Positions 1 to 8,494 of a DNA stretch of 64,000 nt are shown piece after piece. Source of the stretch: Streptomyces sp. NBC_01335 (GTDB taxonomy: Bacteria; Actinomycetota; Actinomycetes; Streptomycetales; Streptomycetaceae); assembly GCF_035953295.1 (NCBI RefSeq), contig NZ_CP108370.1, positions 6,867,001 through 6,931,000 of the forward strand, given 5' to 3'. A program made the translations under genes and the position numbers. Every line of letters starts with the position of its first letter. Position 1 is the first letter of the stretch. The notes under the pieces are model-generated. The model saw nothing but the letters and a program-made list of their open reading frames with translations, was not told the DNA's origin and did not search any database.

Positions 1-761
1 TCTACCAGGTGCTCTTCGCCGACGCCTACCTCGAAGGCGACGTCGCCAACACCCTGCGTCAACTCACCAAGCGCGCAAAGGACTTCACCGAGGACCAGCG
101 CGCCGGCGTCGCCCTGCGCCGCACCGCGCAGGAGGAGCGGTACGCCACCGAACAGGCGGCCGTCACCGCCGCCGAGGCGAAGGCGGAGGAGAGCGAAGGG
201 GTGGATCCGGTCCTCGTCGCCGCCACGCTGCGCCGGCTGCTCGACGGGACCGGCGGGATCGTCGTGGACGAGACCATCACCCACAGCCGGATCGTGAAGC
301 GCCACCTGCGCACCTCCGCGCCCGACGCGTACTTCTACGTGCAGGGCGGACTCGGACAGGGCATCGCGGTCGCCCTGGGCGTCAAACTCGCGGCCAGGGA
401 CAAGCCGGTGGTCCTCACGGTCGGCGACGGCGCCTTCACCTACAACCCGGTGATCCAGTCGTACGACGCCGCCAGGACGTACGAACTTCCGCTGCTCATC
501 GTGGTGTTCAACAACCGCGTCTACAAGTCGATGAACCTCAACCACCGCAGGTTCTACCCCGACGGCGCCGCCGCCGGGACCGGCGAATGGCTCGGCACCG
601 ACCTGCACCGGCTGCCCCGGCTCGCCGCGTTCGCCGAGCCGTTCGGGATGCACACCGAGACCGTCGACACCACCGACGCCCTCGCGCCCGCGCTGGAGCG
701 CGCGCTCAAGGCCGTCGCGGACGGGACCACCGCCGTCGTCGACGTACTCGTCACCCGCTGA
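1..761 (+). CDS. Thiamine-diphosphate-dependent enzyme, C-terminal part (5' end outside window)
   Basis: The reading frame is open from the first bases of the window, so only the C-terminal ~250 residues are seen. The cofactor-binding signature is present: a GDG followed 26 residues later by NN (nt ~423-515), preceded by a GGLGQGIA-type loop typical of the acetolactate synthase / benzoylformate decarboxylase superfamily. The long Ala/Glu-rich linker (nt ~130-200) precedes this last domain. The stop lies 19 nt before an Ldh-family dehydrogenase gene with its own AGGAGG, so the two are probably co-transcribed and may act in sequence on a 2-oxo acid and its hydroxy acid; the substrate is unknown. 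Confidence 0.85.
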   Translation, partial: YQVLFADAYLEGDVANTLRQLTKRAKDFTEDQRAGVALRRTAQEERYATEQAAVTAAEAKAEESEGVDPVLVAATLRRLLDGTGGIVVDETITHSRIVKRHLRTSAPDAYFYVQGGLGQGIAVALGVKLAARDKPVVLTVGDGAFTYNPVIQSYDAARTYELPLLIVVFNNRVYKSMNLNHRRFYPDGAAAGTGEWLGTDLHRLPRLAAFAEPFGMHTETVDTTDALAPALERALKAVADGTTAVVDVLVTR

Positions 762-780
762 CCCAGGAGGCACCGCCACC

Positions 781-1896
781 ATGACCGACCACCCCACCAT
801 GACCGACCACCCCACCACGACCGGCCGGCCCACCCCCGAGCCGGGCAAGGTCCTCGTTCCGGCCGAGGACCTGCGCACCTTCTCCGCCGCCCTCCTGGAG
901 AAGGGCGGCCTCGACGCCGAAGCCGCCCGCACCACCGCCGACGTCTTCGTCTGGGCCGCGCTGCGCGGCGTCGACTCGCACGGCGTCGCCCGCGTCCCCG
1001 CCTACCTCGACCTGCTCGCCAAGGGCGTGGCCAACGCCAAGGCCGAGCTCACCGTCGAGTCGTCGACCCCGGCCGCCACGGTCATCGACGCCGACCACGC
1101 GCCCGGCCCGGTGGCCCTCACCGCCGCCGCCCACGAGGCGGCGGGCCGGGCCCGTACCAGCGGCATCGCCGCCGTCGCCGTCCGCCGCACCGTCCACACC
1201 GGCGCCATCGGCTACTACGTGTCGAAGATCGCCGAACAGGGCCTCATCGGCATCGGGTTCGTCTCCGGCATGCCCAACATGGGCTACACCGGCGTCAAGG
1301 GCGCCGCCGTCGCCACCAGCCCGCTCGCCATCGCCGTACCGGCCGACGCCCACGCGCCGCTCGTCCTCGACATGGCCACCGCCACCATCGCCCTCGGCAA
1401 GATCCGCCAGGCCAAGGCGAGCGGCACCCCGCTCCCCGAAGGCGCGGCGGCCACCGCCGACGGAACCCCCACCACCGACCCCGAACAGGCTGTCATGCCG
1501 CTCCCGTTGGGCGGCGCCAAGGGCTCCGGCATGTCGATCGCCTTCGAACTGCTCACCAGCGTGCTCGTCGGCGCACCGATCTTCGCCGCCTTCCACTCGG
1601 ACGACCCGAAGGGCCGCAAGCACCGCCAGAACGCGCTGCTCATCGCCCTCGACCCGGCGGCGTTCGGCGACCCGGCGGCCTTCACCGCCGCCGTGGACTC
1701 CACACTGACCACCCTCAAGGGCCTGCCGCAGGCGGACGACGCCTCCGGCGTCTTCTACCCCGGCGAGCGGAGCGCGGCCCTGGCCGTCGAGCGCGGCGAG
1801 AAGGGCCTGCCGGTGGCCCCGAAGGTCTGGCGCGAACTCCGCGAGCGCGCCGCCGCGTTCGGCATCACCCCGCCGGAGCCGGTGGCGGCGGGCTGA
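781..1896 (+). CDS. Ldh-family (malate/L-lactate dehydrogenase type) NAD(P)-dependent oxidoreductase
   Basis: This 371-residue protein matches the Ldh2/MDH2 family, which reduces 2-oxo acids or imino acids with NAD(P)H. The family's catalytic His sits in a GVDSHG motif (His67). A glycine-rich segment near residues 245-255 (PLGGAKGSGM) fits the usual cofactor/substrate region. An AGGAGG at 765-770 supports the start at 781. The first 18 nt of the gene are repeated, giving MTDHPTMTDHP, so an equivalent ATG lies at 799. It directly follows the ThDP enzyme gene. The true substrate (malate, lactate, sulfolactate or a piperideine carboxylate) cannot be decided from sequence. Confidence 0.88.
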   Translation: MTDHPTMTDHPTTTGRPTPEPGKVLVPAEDLRTFSAALLEKGGLDAEAARTTADVFVWAALRGVDSHGVARVPAYLDLLAKGVANAKAELTVESSTPAATVIDADHAPGPVALTAAAHEAAGRARTSGIAAVAVRRTVHTGAIGYYVSKIAEQGLIGIGFVSGMPNMGYTGVKGAAVATSPLAIAVPADAHAPLVLDMATATIALGKIRQAKASGTPLPEGAAATADGTPTTDPEQAVMPLPLGGAKGSGMSIAFELLTSVLVGAPIFAAFHSDDPKGRKHRQNALLIALDPAAFGDPAAFTAAVDSTLTTLKGLPQADDASGVFYPGERSAALAVERGEKGLPVAPKVWRELRERAAAFGITPPEPVAAG

Positions 1897-1967
1897 GGAG
1901 CGGCGGCGGGGCGGGCGACACGGTACGGGCAGGATCCAGCACCGGCCCCGTGCCGATCGCCCACGAG

Positions 1968-2012
1968 GAGGCCGGGGAGGAACCCACTGTGCGGGGGCTC
2001 CTCCCCGGCCTC
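1968..2012 (+). terminator. Hairpin terminator after the Ldh-family gene
   Basis: A perfect 14-bp stem (arms 1968-1981 and 1999-2012, starting GAGGCCGGGG) with a 17-nt loop lies 71 nt after the stop codon. There is no clear T-run, as is common for high-GC actinobacterial terminators. Confidence 0.7.
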
Positions 2013-2019
2013 CCCTCGT

Positions 2020-2078
2020 CTCGGGCGATGCGCGGGTCCGGCCCGATCGCCTCGGGCGATGCGCGGGTCCGGCCCGAT
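2020..2078. repeat. 28-bp direct repeat, two copies, period 31 bp
   Basis: Copies at 2020-2047 and 2051-2078 begin CTCGGGCGATGCGC and are identical over 28 bases. They lie between the Ldh terminator and the truncated tetR fragment, in non-coding DNA. A partial third echo (GGTCCGGCCCG) follows at about 2079-2089. No function is evident; it may mark slippage near the deletion scar described at 2395-2412. Confidence 0.75.
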
Positions 2079-2127
2079 GGTCCGGCCCGTCAGCGTTCAG
2101 GCCTTGTGCCACGCGCCAAGGCGGCGG

Positions 2128-2394
2128 TCATCCGTCGAGAGCAGCCAGGAAACTCTCGGCCGCGTCCTCGACCCGGTCCCGGTCGCCCGTGGCGAGCAGG
2201 TCGAGCAGCAGGCCGCGGACCGTGGCGATCACGAGGGTGGCGGTGCGTGTCGCCACCGCCGGGTCGGTGTCCGGTCCCTGCGCGTCGCGGAGGGCGTTCA
2301 TCCAGTCGGCCACGACGTGCTCGGGCTCCCGCCGGGGGCCGTCGCCACCGAACGCGACGGACTGGCGGAGGAAGGGGACGGCGAGAGCCCGATC
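2128..2394 (-). pseudogene. TetR-family regulator, C-terminal fragment
   Basis: About 88 residues read as the end of a TetR-type repressor: an amphipathic dimerisation segment with ADWMNALRDA, a TATLVIATVRGLLLDLLATGD helix and a typical terminal helix (AAESFLAALDG). The DNA-binding N-terminus is absent: upstream of about 2394 the sequence changes abruptly into the oppositely oriented SDR fragment. Loss of the HTH makes a functional repressor impossible. It is treated as a remnant of a divergent tetR/SDR pair. Confidence 0.7.
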
Positions 2395-2412
2395 AGCGGG
2401 GGAGAGGGGCGG

Positions 2413-2901
2413 TTGGGCAACGCCCACCGCACGCTCGCCTTCGCCGGCTCCGGAGTCCGCTCCTCCGTCGTACGCCTCCCTCCGGCCACGCACGGCAACG
2501 GCGACAACGGCTTCATCCCGGCCGCGATCGCTTTCGCCCGCGAGAAGGGCGCCGCCGCCTACGTCGGGGACGGTGCCAACCGCTGGCCGTCCGTCCACCG
2601 TGACGACGCCGCACGACTGTTCCGCCTGGCGCTGGAGTCCGCACCGGCCGGGTCGGTGCTGCACGCGGTCGGCGACGAGGGCGTGCCGATCCGGGAGGTC
2701 GCCGAGGTCTTCGCCGCACACCTCGACGTGCCCGCCGTCTCCGTCACTCCGGAACAGGCCGGAGAGTACGTCGGGATGCTCGGCGGCTTCTGGGGAATCG
2801 ACGGCCCCGCCTCGGCCGGGATCACCCGCGACCTCCTCGGATGGCAGCCGACCCGCCCCGGGCTGATCGCCGACCTGAAGGACGGTCACTACTTCGCCTG
2901 A
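2413..2901 (+). pseudogene. NAD-dependent epimerase/SDR family protein, C-terminal fragment
   Basis: About 163 residues match the C-terminal half of an extended SDR/NAD-dependent epimerase: GVRSSVVRLP, then GDGANRWPSVHRDDAARLF and a terminal LLGWQPTRPGLIADL segment. The Rossmann N-terminus with its GxxGxxG motif and the Tyr-Lys catalytic pair are missing. A TTG at 2413 with a purine-rich stretch just before it could permit translation, but the product could not bind NAD. The fragment abuts a truncated tetR in opposite orientation, so one internal deletion probably removed both 5' ends and the shared promoter. Confidence 0.75.
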
Positions 2902-3049
2902 GCCCGGCCCGCCTGAAGCGGTGCCCAGTGCCGTGGACGGCGACGGGCCGGGTCCGTGCGGGGGTGTCCGCGTGGTCCCGGCCCGTGGCCGTCCGTCCGC
3001 TTCCCGCTCATGTCGTGACGGGGAGGGGGGTGTCCGGTTCTTGCGTCGT

Positions 3050-4012
3050 TCAGTTCTTGCGGGTGTTGATCTCTTCGGTGAGCTGGGGCACGACGTCGAA
3101 GAGGTCGCCGACGACACCGAAGTCGACGAGTTCGAAGATCGGGGCCTCGGCGTCCTTGTTGACCGCGACGATCGTCTTCGAGGTCTGCATACCCGCCCGG
3201 TGCTGGATCGCACCCGAGATCCCCGACGCGATGTACAGCTGCGGGGAGACCGACTTACCGGTCTGGCCGACCTGGTTGGTGTGCGGGTACCAGCCCGCGT
3301 CGACCGCCGCCCGCGACGCGCCGACCGCCGCACCCAGCGAGTCCGCGAGCGCCTCGATCACCGCGAAGTTCTCCGCACCGTTGACACCCCGCCCACCCGA
3401 GACCACGATCGCGGCCTCCGTCAGCTCCGGACGCCCCGTCGACGCACGCGGCGTCCGCGACAGCACCTTCGTCCCCGTCGCCGCGGCCGAGAACTCCACC
3501 GCCAGCTCCTCCACCGCACCCGCCGCGGCAACCGGCTCCACCGGCGCCGAGTTCGGCTTCACCGTGATCACCGGCACCCCCCGCGACACCCGCGACTTCA
3601 CCGAGAACGACGCCGCGAACGCCGACTGCGTCGCCACCGGACCCGACTCACCCGCCTCCACGTCCACCGCGTCCGTGATGATCCCCGAACCGATCCGCAC
3701 CGCCAGACGCGCCGCGACCTCCTTGCCCTCCGCCGACGACGGCACCAAAACCGCCACCGGCGACACCACCGCGACCGCCGCCGCCAACGCGTCGACCTTC
3801 GGCACCACCAGGTACTCCCCGAACTCCGACGCCTCCGACGCCAAAACCCGCACCGCACCGTGCTCACCGAGCACACCCGCCGTGCCCGCCGCACCCGCAC
3901 CCAACGCCACCGCGACCGGCTCACCCAGACGCCGCGCCAACGTCAGCAGTTCCAGCGTGGGCTTACGGACCGCACCGTCCACGTGATCGACAAAAACCAG
4001 AACCTCAGCCAT
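3050..4012 (-). CDS. etfA: Electron transfer flavoprotein, alpha subunit
   Basis: This 320-residue protein is the FAD-binding alpha subunit of ETF, which takes electrons from acyl-CoA dehydrogenases and passes them to the membrane quinone pool. It begins [10 protein letters not shown] and carries the conserved C-terminal FAD domain ([18 protein letters not shown], then [22 protein letters not shown]). The length is typical. It lies 100 nt downstream of etfB on the same strand, with no promoter obvious between, so it is presumably carried on the etfB transcript and shares its dual-operator promoter. Confidence 0.96.
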   Translation of the reverse strand: MAEVLVFVDHVDGAVRKPTLELLTLARRLGEPVAVALGAGAAGTAGVLGEHGAVRVLASEASEFGEYLVVPKVDALAAAVAVVSPVAVLVPSSAEGKEVAARLAVRIGSGIITDAVDVEAGESGPVATQSAFAASFSVKSRVSRGVPVITVKPNSAPVEPVAAAGAVEELAVEFSAAATGTKVLSRTPRASTGRPELTEAAIVVSGGRGVNGAENFAVIEALADSLGAAVGASRAAVDAGWYPHTNQVGQTGKSVSPQLYIASGISGAIQHRAGMQTSKTIVAVNKDAEAPIFELVDFGVVGDLFDVVPQLTEEINTRKN

Positions 4013-4112
4013 GGAACATCCACTTCCCGCGAAACCAGAGATCAAAGAGAAGGGCAGAGGACCTGTCCGGCCCACGCCCGGGACAACGCCGCCACGCGAC
4101 GCCGCAAGGGGG

Positions 4113-4898
4113 TCAGATGAACTTCTGGCCCACGAGGAACTCGGCCAGCTTCCGCCCGCCCTCACCCTCGTCCTTCACGATCGTGCCCGCCGTGCGCGCC
4201 GGACGCTCCACCGCCGCGTCGACGACCGTCCACGCACCCGCCAGACCGACCTCGTCCGCACCGATCTCCAGATCGTCCAGATCCAGCGCCTCGACCGGCT
4301 TCTTCTTCGCCGCCATGATCCCCTTGAACGACGGGTAACGCGCCTCACCCGACTGGTCGGTCACCGACACCACCGCCGGCAACGACGCCTCCAGCTGCTC
4401 CGACGCCGTGTCACCGTCACGCCGCCCCGTCACCGTGCCCTCCGACACCGACACCTCCGACAGCAACGTCACCTGCGGCACACCCAGACGCTCCGCCAGC
4501 ACCGCCGGCAGCACCCCCATCGTGCCGTCCGTCGACGCCATCCCGCAGACCACCAGGTCGTAACCCGACTTCTCGATCGCCTTCGCCAGCACCAACGACG
4601 TCCCCATCACGTCACTGCCGTGCAACGCGTCGTCCTCGACGTGCACCGCCTTGTCCGCACCCATCGACAACGCCTTGCGCAACGCGTCCTTCGCGTCCTC
4701 CGGACCCACCGTCACCACGGTGACCTCCGCGTCGTCCGCCGCGTCCGCGATCTGCAACGCCTGCTCGACCGCGTACTCGTCCAGCTCCGACAGCAGACCG
4801 TCCACGTCCTCACGGTCCACCGTCAGATCATCGGCGAACCCCCGGTCACCGGTCGCGTCGGGCACGTACTTCACAGGGACAACGATCCTCAAGGTCAC
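4113..4898 (-). CDS. etfB: Electron transfer flavoprotein, beta subunit
   Basis: This 261-residue protein is the AMP-binding beta subunit of ETF. It shows the family N-terminus ([11 protein letters not shown]), the [12 protein letters not shown] helix, and [18 protein letters not shown] near the middle. The GTG start at 4898 is set by an AGGAG six bases upstream and by homology; the in-frame sequence further upstream crosses the promoter and cannot be translated from that transcript. Its promoter (4934-4975) carries the same paired palindromes as the ccr operon, which links ETF supply to the methylsuccinyl-CoA dehydrogenase encoded there. Confidence 0.96.
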   Translation of the reverse strand: MTLRIVVPVKYVPDATGDRGFADDLTVDREDVDGLLSELDEYAVEQALQIADAADDAEVTVVTVGPEDAKDALRKALSMGADKAVHVEDDALHGSDVMGTSLVLAKAIEKSGYDLVVCGMASTDGTMGVLPAVLAERLGVPQVTLLSEVSVSEGTVTGRRDGDTASEQLEASLPAVVSVTDQSGEARYPSFKGIMAAKKKPVEALDLDDLEIGADEVGLAGAWTVVDAAVERPARTAGTIVKDEGEGGRKLAEFLVGQKFI

Positions 4899-4933
4899 GA
4901 CGGCTCTCCTGCCTGGTGGTGTTCGTAGTGCCG

Positions 4934-4975
4934 AGATTATGGCACTCAGTACCCTCTGTAAAGGTACGCAGTGCC
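4934..4975 (-). promoter_or_regulatory. etfBA promoter with two palindromic operators
   Basis: Reading the minus strand, a -35 TTTACA (4962-4957) and a -10 TAATCT (4939-4934) are separated by exactly 17 bp. A 13-bp palindrome, GGCACTCAGTACC on the plus strand (4941-4953), fills the spacer and ends one base from the -10. A second, GGTACGCAGTGCC (4963-4975), directly abuts the -35. Centre spacing is 22 bp, two helical turns. Repressor bound here would block polymerase. The same arrangement recurs at 5849-5891 and 35683-35724. Confidence 0.82.
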
Positions 4976-5000
4976 AGATCGGGGCGTCCGGTGCTACGTT
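4971..5000 (+). promoter_or_regulatory. Probable tetR promoter giving a leaderless mRNA
   Basis: A TACGTT hexamer (4995-5000) ends 7 bases before the ATG of the tetR at 5008, so transcription would begin at or next to the start codon. The position expected for a -35 (about 4971-4977) overlaps the operator at 4963-4975, which suggests autoregulation. The -35 itself is poor. No ribosome-binding site precedes the ATG, consistent with leaderless translation. Confidence 0.5.
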
Positions 5001-5007
5001 GCGCGGC

Positions 5008-5793
5008 ATGACCGATGCGCGCAGACCAGCGAAGAAGGCCCCCATGCGGGAGGCGCTCGCCGAGGCGGCGTTCGAGCTCTTCATGGAGAAGGGCTTCGAA
5101 CGGACCACGGTGGACGACATCGTGGCGCGCGCCGGGGTCGGACGCCGCTCGTTCTTCCGCTACTTCCCGTCGAAGGACGACGTGGTCTTCCCGGACCACG
5201 AGAGCTGCCTCGCCGAGACGACGGCCTTCCTCGCCGCCGCGGAAGCCGCGGAGATCGAGGACGGCAGGGACGCCGCCGACCCGATCGGCACGGTCTGCGG
5301 CGCGGCGCGGATCGTGCTCAACATGTATGCGGCGAAGCCTGAATTCTCGGTCCGGCGCTACCGGTTGACCCGTGAGGTGCCGGGGCTGCGCGCCTACGAA
5401 CTCTCCGTCGTGCGGCGGTACGAACAGATCTTCGCGGGCTATCTCCGGCACGCCTACCGCAGTCTGCCCGACGGGGTGCTGCGGGCCGAGGTGGCCGCCG
5501 CCTCGGTGGCGGCGGCGCACAACAACGGCCTCCGCCTCTGGCTGCGTTCGGGCGGCGAGGGAGACGCCTGGGCGGCCGTCGACAACGCCCTCGACATGGT
5601 GCGCGAGCTTTGGTCCACCCCGGCCGGACCGCCGGCGCGCGCCGTGCCGCCGGGTGTGTTCGAGGTGGGCGGCGCGGAGGGCGCGGAGGGCGCGGAGGGT
5701 TCCGAACGGGACGTGATCGTCATGGTCGCGCAGCGCGGGACCTCGATGTGGCGGGTCGTCCAGCAGATCGAGGCAGCCGTGGGGGAGAGCTGA
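5008..5793 (+). CDS. TetR-family regulator, candidate repressor of the etf/ccr regulon
   Basis: This 261-residue protein has an N-terminal TetR HTH (residues ~12-58; TTVDDIVARAGVGRRSFFRYF). It also has a long ligand domain (NMYAAKPEFSVRRYRLTREVP) and a C-terminal extension ending in a VIVMVAQRG...VVQQIEAAV segment beyond the normal TetR fold. It is divergent from etfB and shares with it a 109-nt spacer containing two palindromic operators. A clear relative with the same extension lies at 37673-38515 near the ccr operon. Because operators of this sequence also lie at the ccr operon and at 5849-5884, control of acyl-CoA metabolism through an acyl-CoA ligand is a reasonable inference. A low-complexity EGAEGAEG run lies near residue 230. 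Confidence 0.88.
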   Translation: MTDARRPAKKAPMREALAEAAFELFMEKGFERTTVDDIVARAGVGRRSFFRYFPSKDDVVFPDHESCLAETTAFLAAAEAAEIEDGRDAADPIGTVCGAARIVLNMYAAKPEFSVRRYRLTREVPGLRAYELSVVRRYEQIFAGYLRHAYRSLPDGVLRAEVAAASVAAAHNNGLRLWLRSGGEGDAWAAVDNALDMVRELWSTPAGPPARAVPPGVFEVGGAEGAEGAEGSERDVIVMVAQRGTSMWRVVQQIEAAVGES

Positions 5794-5848
5794 ACGCGAC
5801 GGCTGCGGCAGGTGGAAGAGAGGCGGCGGCAGGCGAAATGCAACAATG

Positions 5849-5891
5849 GGCACTCAGTGTCTTTACCTCTAGGCACTGAGTGCCATATGGT
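5849..5891 (+). promoter_or_regulatory. Promoter with two palindromic operators for the zinc-ribbon/OB-fold gene
   Basis: A -35 TTTACC (5862-5867) and a -10 TATGGT (5886-5891) are 18 bp apart. The perfect palindrome GGCACTGAGTGCC (5872-5884) fills the spacer, and GGCACTCAGTGTC (5849-5861) directly abuts the -35. Centre spacing is 23 bp. The layout is the same as at etfB and ccr, on the opposite strand. It lies just after the tetR stop and points at the gene at 5950. Confidence 0.82.
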
Positions 5892-5949
5892 GCGGACGCG
5901 CCCGCTGACGAGGTGCGGCGCGTTCGAGCCGAGCGCAGGGGGTCCCGAC

Positions 5950-6333
5950 ATGTTCCAGTCAGCAAGTGGCACCGCGCACAAGGTGGTCGAGGAGACGGGG
6001 CTGCCCTATCAGCGTTGTCGCTGGTGCGGGACGGCCTCCTTCCGCCGACTGCTCTGCCCGGTCTGCGCGTCGAGCGACTTCACCCCGGAGCGCAGCTCCG
6101 GTGACGGTGTCGTCGTACGGACCGCAGTCGTCCACCGTTACACCGAAGACGCCCGCAACGAGTCCCTGGTCCGCTTCCCGGAAGGGTTCGTCTTCCGCTG
6201 CCAAGTCGTCGGGGCCGCTCCGCACTTGGTGGAGGTCGGCGCCCGGGTGCGCCCGCTTCCCGCCGAGGGGCCGGCGGCGGGCGACGTGATCCTGGAGCTC
6301 TGCCAGCCACCCGCCCACCGCGACTGGTACTGA
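5950..6333 (+). CDS. Small zinc-ribbon/OB-fold protein (DUF35-like, acyl-CoA associated family)
   Basis: This 127-residue protein has a rubredoxin-like zinc ribbon near residues 25-45 (CRWC and CPVC pairs), followed by a beta-rich OB-fold region, matching the family once called DUF35. Members usually partner thiolases, hydratases or HMG-CoA synthases as acyl-CoA-binding modules, but no thiolase gene is adjacent. The ATG at 5950 has an AGGGGG 6-8 bases upstream. An ATG at 5887 lies inside the -10 and is rejected. The paired operators upstream place it under the same control as etfBA and ccr, which is the best clue to its role. Confidence 0.85.
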   Translation: MFQSASGTAHKVVEETGLPYQRCRWCGTASFRRLLCPVCASSDFTPERSSGDGVVVRTAVVHRYTEDARNESLVRFPEGFVFRCQVVGAAPHLVEVGARVRPLPAEGPAAGDVILELCQPPAHRDWY

Positions 6334-6400
6334 CACCCCTGATGGCGGGCGTCCGGGCCGGTCCGGGCGGAACGGGACGGAACGAGGCGGAACGAGGCGG

Positions 6401-7096
6401 TCAGCCGAGCCTCTTGACCATCTCGGCGGCCAACGGTGCCGAGGAGGCCGGGTTCTGACCCGTGATCAGGTTCCGGTCGGTGATCACGTACGGCGCCCAC
6501 GGGTCGCTCTCCCGGAAGTCCGCGCCCAGTTCCACCAGCCGGTCCTGGAGCAGCCAGCGCGCCTTCTCCGCGAAGCCCGCCTGGGTCTCCTCCGCGTTGG
6601 TGAACCCGGTCAGCCGGTACCCGGCGAACGTGGGGGAGCCGTCCGGGCGCTTCGCGGCGAGCAGAGCGGCCGGGGCGTGGCACACCACGCCGAGCGGCTT
6701 GCCCGAGTCCAGCGCGCGGTTCAGGAGGTCGCCGGACACGGGGTCGACGGCGAGGTCCTCCATGGGCCCGTGGCCGCCGGGGTAGAACACCGCGTCGTAC
6801 TCGTCCAGCCGGACGTCGTCCAGGGCCACCGGCGTACGCAACTCGTCCATGCCGGCCAGCGTCGCGGCGATCCGGTCCGCGTTCTCCTGCCCGCCGTTGA
6901 CCTCCGGGGCGAGGCTCGCCCGGTCCACGGTCGGTTCGACGCCGCCCGGGGTGGCGACCACGACCTCGTGACCCGCGGCCTTGAACGCCTCGTACGGGGC
7001 TGCGGCCTCCTCGGCCCAGAAGCCGGTGGGGTGCTTGCTGCCGTCCGCCAGGGTCCAGTGGTCCGCGCCCGTCACCACAAACAGGATCTTCGCCAT
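6401..7096 (-). CDS. DJ-1/PfpI-family protein (class I glutamine amidotransferase-like)
   Basis: This 231-residue cytoplasmic protein matches the Hsp31/DJ-1 superfamily. The nucleophile-elbow cysteine is in GVVCHAPAALL, and the Glu/Gly-rich YPGGHGPMEDLA segment lies before it. Family members act as glyoxalase III, deglycase or chaperone; which applies here is not decided by sequence. The start at 7096 (MAKILFVVTG) fits the family N-terminus. It stands alone between the zinc-ribbon gene (convergent) and a GNAT gene (divergent). Confidence 0.9.
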   Translation of the reverse strand: MAKILFVVTGADHWTLADGSKHPTGFWAEEAAAPYEAFKAAGHEVVVATPGGVEPTVDRASLAPEVNGGQENADRIAATLAGMDELRTPVALDDVRLDEYDAVFYPGGHGPMEDLAVDPVSGDLLNRALDSGKPLGVVCHAPAALLAAKRPDGSPTFAGYRLTGFTNAEETQAGFAEKARWLLQDRLVELGADFRESDPWAPYVITDRNLITGQNPASSAPLAAEMVKRLG

Positions 7097-7590
7097 GTCA
7101 CACATCTCCGGGGTCGTGGGGGTTGCGTCGTGGGTTGCCGACCCCTCGACCGTAGGACGGACCCCGCCGATGACGCCAACCGGCGGACTCGGGAGGGCCC
7201 GGGTCGGCGGTTCGTAGGCGGGAAGCGCGGGGCCGTGGGAGCCGGCGGCCCGCCCGCTCCGGAAAAGTTCTTGCGTGCCGCGCGGGAGCCGTGCCACGCT
7301 GGCCGCGCCCTCTGCGGTGTACGGGTCCCTCCGGGCCCGCACGGACGGATCACGAAGGATTGAGCCAATTGTCCACGACGTCCCTCAGCGGCCGTCGTCG
7401 GTACTGAAGGTCTGCTCGGACCGGTACCACGCCACGCAGCACGGCGGCCCCACGAGGCGGTGCCCGGCGCACCGCCGCCTCTCCCTGCCCGGAGCAGGCA
7501 CGACACACCAGCACGCGCGATTCCGTGCGCCCGTCACGGGCTGTGCGGGACGCGTTCCCTCCCTGTCACCTTCGTGAGGTCACCACCATC
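7097..7590. other. Intergenic region of 494 nt without a convincing gene
   Basis: This stretch separates the divergent DJ-1-like and GNAT genes and must hold both promoters. Several frames are open because of the GC content, but none shows family motifs or third-position bias across its length. No strong inverted repeat was seen by eye. Confidence 0.6.
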
Positions 7591-8373
7591 ATGGACACCG
7601 ACGTCCAGAGTTTCGCCGTCGTCAATCTCCAGCGCCGTCCCGTCGTCGTGGAGACCGGCGGATTCGTCGCGGGATTCGACCCCGCCACGTCCAGCCCGTA
7701 CATCAACTACGCCACCCCGCTGCCCGGCGCCCGGCCGACCCCGGACGACGTGCGGGCCCTCGTCGGCGCCTTCCGCGGGCGCGGTCTGCTGCCCCGCCTG
7801 GAGTTCGCACCGGACGCCGCCCCCGCCGTCGAGCCGGCGCTGCGGGCCGCCGGGTTCACCGTCGAGGAGGTGCACCCGTACCTGGTCTGCACCCCCGCCA
7901 CGCTGATCCCGCGCTCCAGCACGGTCCACACGAGAGGCCCCAACGGCGGCCCGGCCCTCCGCGTGGAGACGCCCGTCTCCGAGGAGGAGTTCGCGGCGGT
8001 CGACGCCGCGCTCTCGGAGTCCTTCGACGGGGCCTTCGCTCCCACCGCGCACGGCACCGCCCGGCTCCGGCGCACGCAGGAGAGCGGCGGAGGCGTCCGT
8101 TTCGTCCGGGCACCGGACGGCAGCTGCGCGGGCGGCGCCTCCTGCTCCGCCCCGGCGGTGGGGACCGCCGAGCTCGCCGGAGTCGGCACCCGCCCCGCCT
8201 TCCGGGGCCGGGGCATCGCCGGCGCGGTCACGGCCGCGCTGACCGGGGCGATGTTCGACCGGGGCGCCGAGTCGGTCTGGCTGGAGTTCTCCGGTGAGGG
8301 CTCACGCCGCGTGTACGAGCGCCTCGGCTACCGGTCGCAGGGCACCCGCCTGTACATGAGGCTCGAAGCCTGA
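7591..8373 (+). CDS. GNAT-family N-acetyltransferase
   Basis: This 260-residue protein carries a C-terminal GNAT fold: the acetyl-CoA loop appears as GTRPAFRGRGIAGAV (about residues 195-210), followed by a typical ESVWLEFSGEGSRRVYERLGYR terminal motif. The N-terminal ~120 residues form a second, weaker domain, as in tandem GNAT proteins. The start at 7591 is preceded by GTGAGGT. The substrate is unknown. Confidence 0.85.
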   Translation: MDTDVQSFAVVNLQRRPVVVETGGFVAGFDPATSSPYINYATPLPGARPTPDDVRALVGAFRGRGLLPRLEFAPDAAPAVEPALRAAGFTVEEVHPYLVCTPATLIPRSSTVHTRGPNGGPALRVETPVSEEEFAAVDAALSESFDGAFAPTAHGTARLRRTQESGGGVRFVRAPDGSCAGGASCSAPAVGTAELAGVGTRPAFRGRGIAGAVTAALTGAMFDRGAESVWLEFSGEGSRRVYERLGYRSQGTRLYMRLEA

Positions 8374-8381
8374 TGCGGGCC

Positions 8382-8424
8382 CCGGGGCAGGGCGCGCCGG
8401 CCTCCGCGGGCGGCCCCGCCCCGG
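8382..8424 (+). terminator. Hairpin terminator after the GNAT gene
   Basis: A 12-bp stem with one mismatch (arms 8382-8393 and 8413-8424, CCGGGGCAGGGC against GCCCCGCCCCGG) lies just after the stop at 8373. Confidence 0.6.
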
Positions 8425-8494
8425 ACAGCGGGTTTCACGGGCCGGAAACCTCTCCGCTTTCGGGGGTACGGCCGGACCGTGCTTAGCTGGAGAC

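Noticed and set aside
5887..5949. An earlier ATG (5887) for the zinc-ribbon/OB-fold gene
   Set aside because: It overlaps the -10 hexamer, and residues before 5950 do not match the family; AGGGGG supports 5950.
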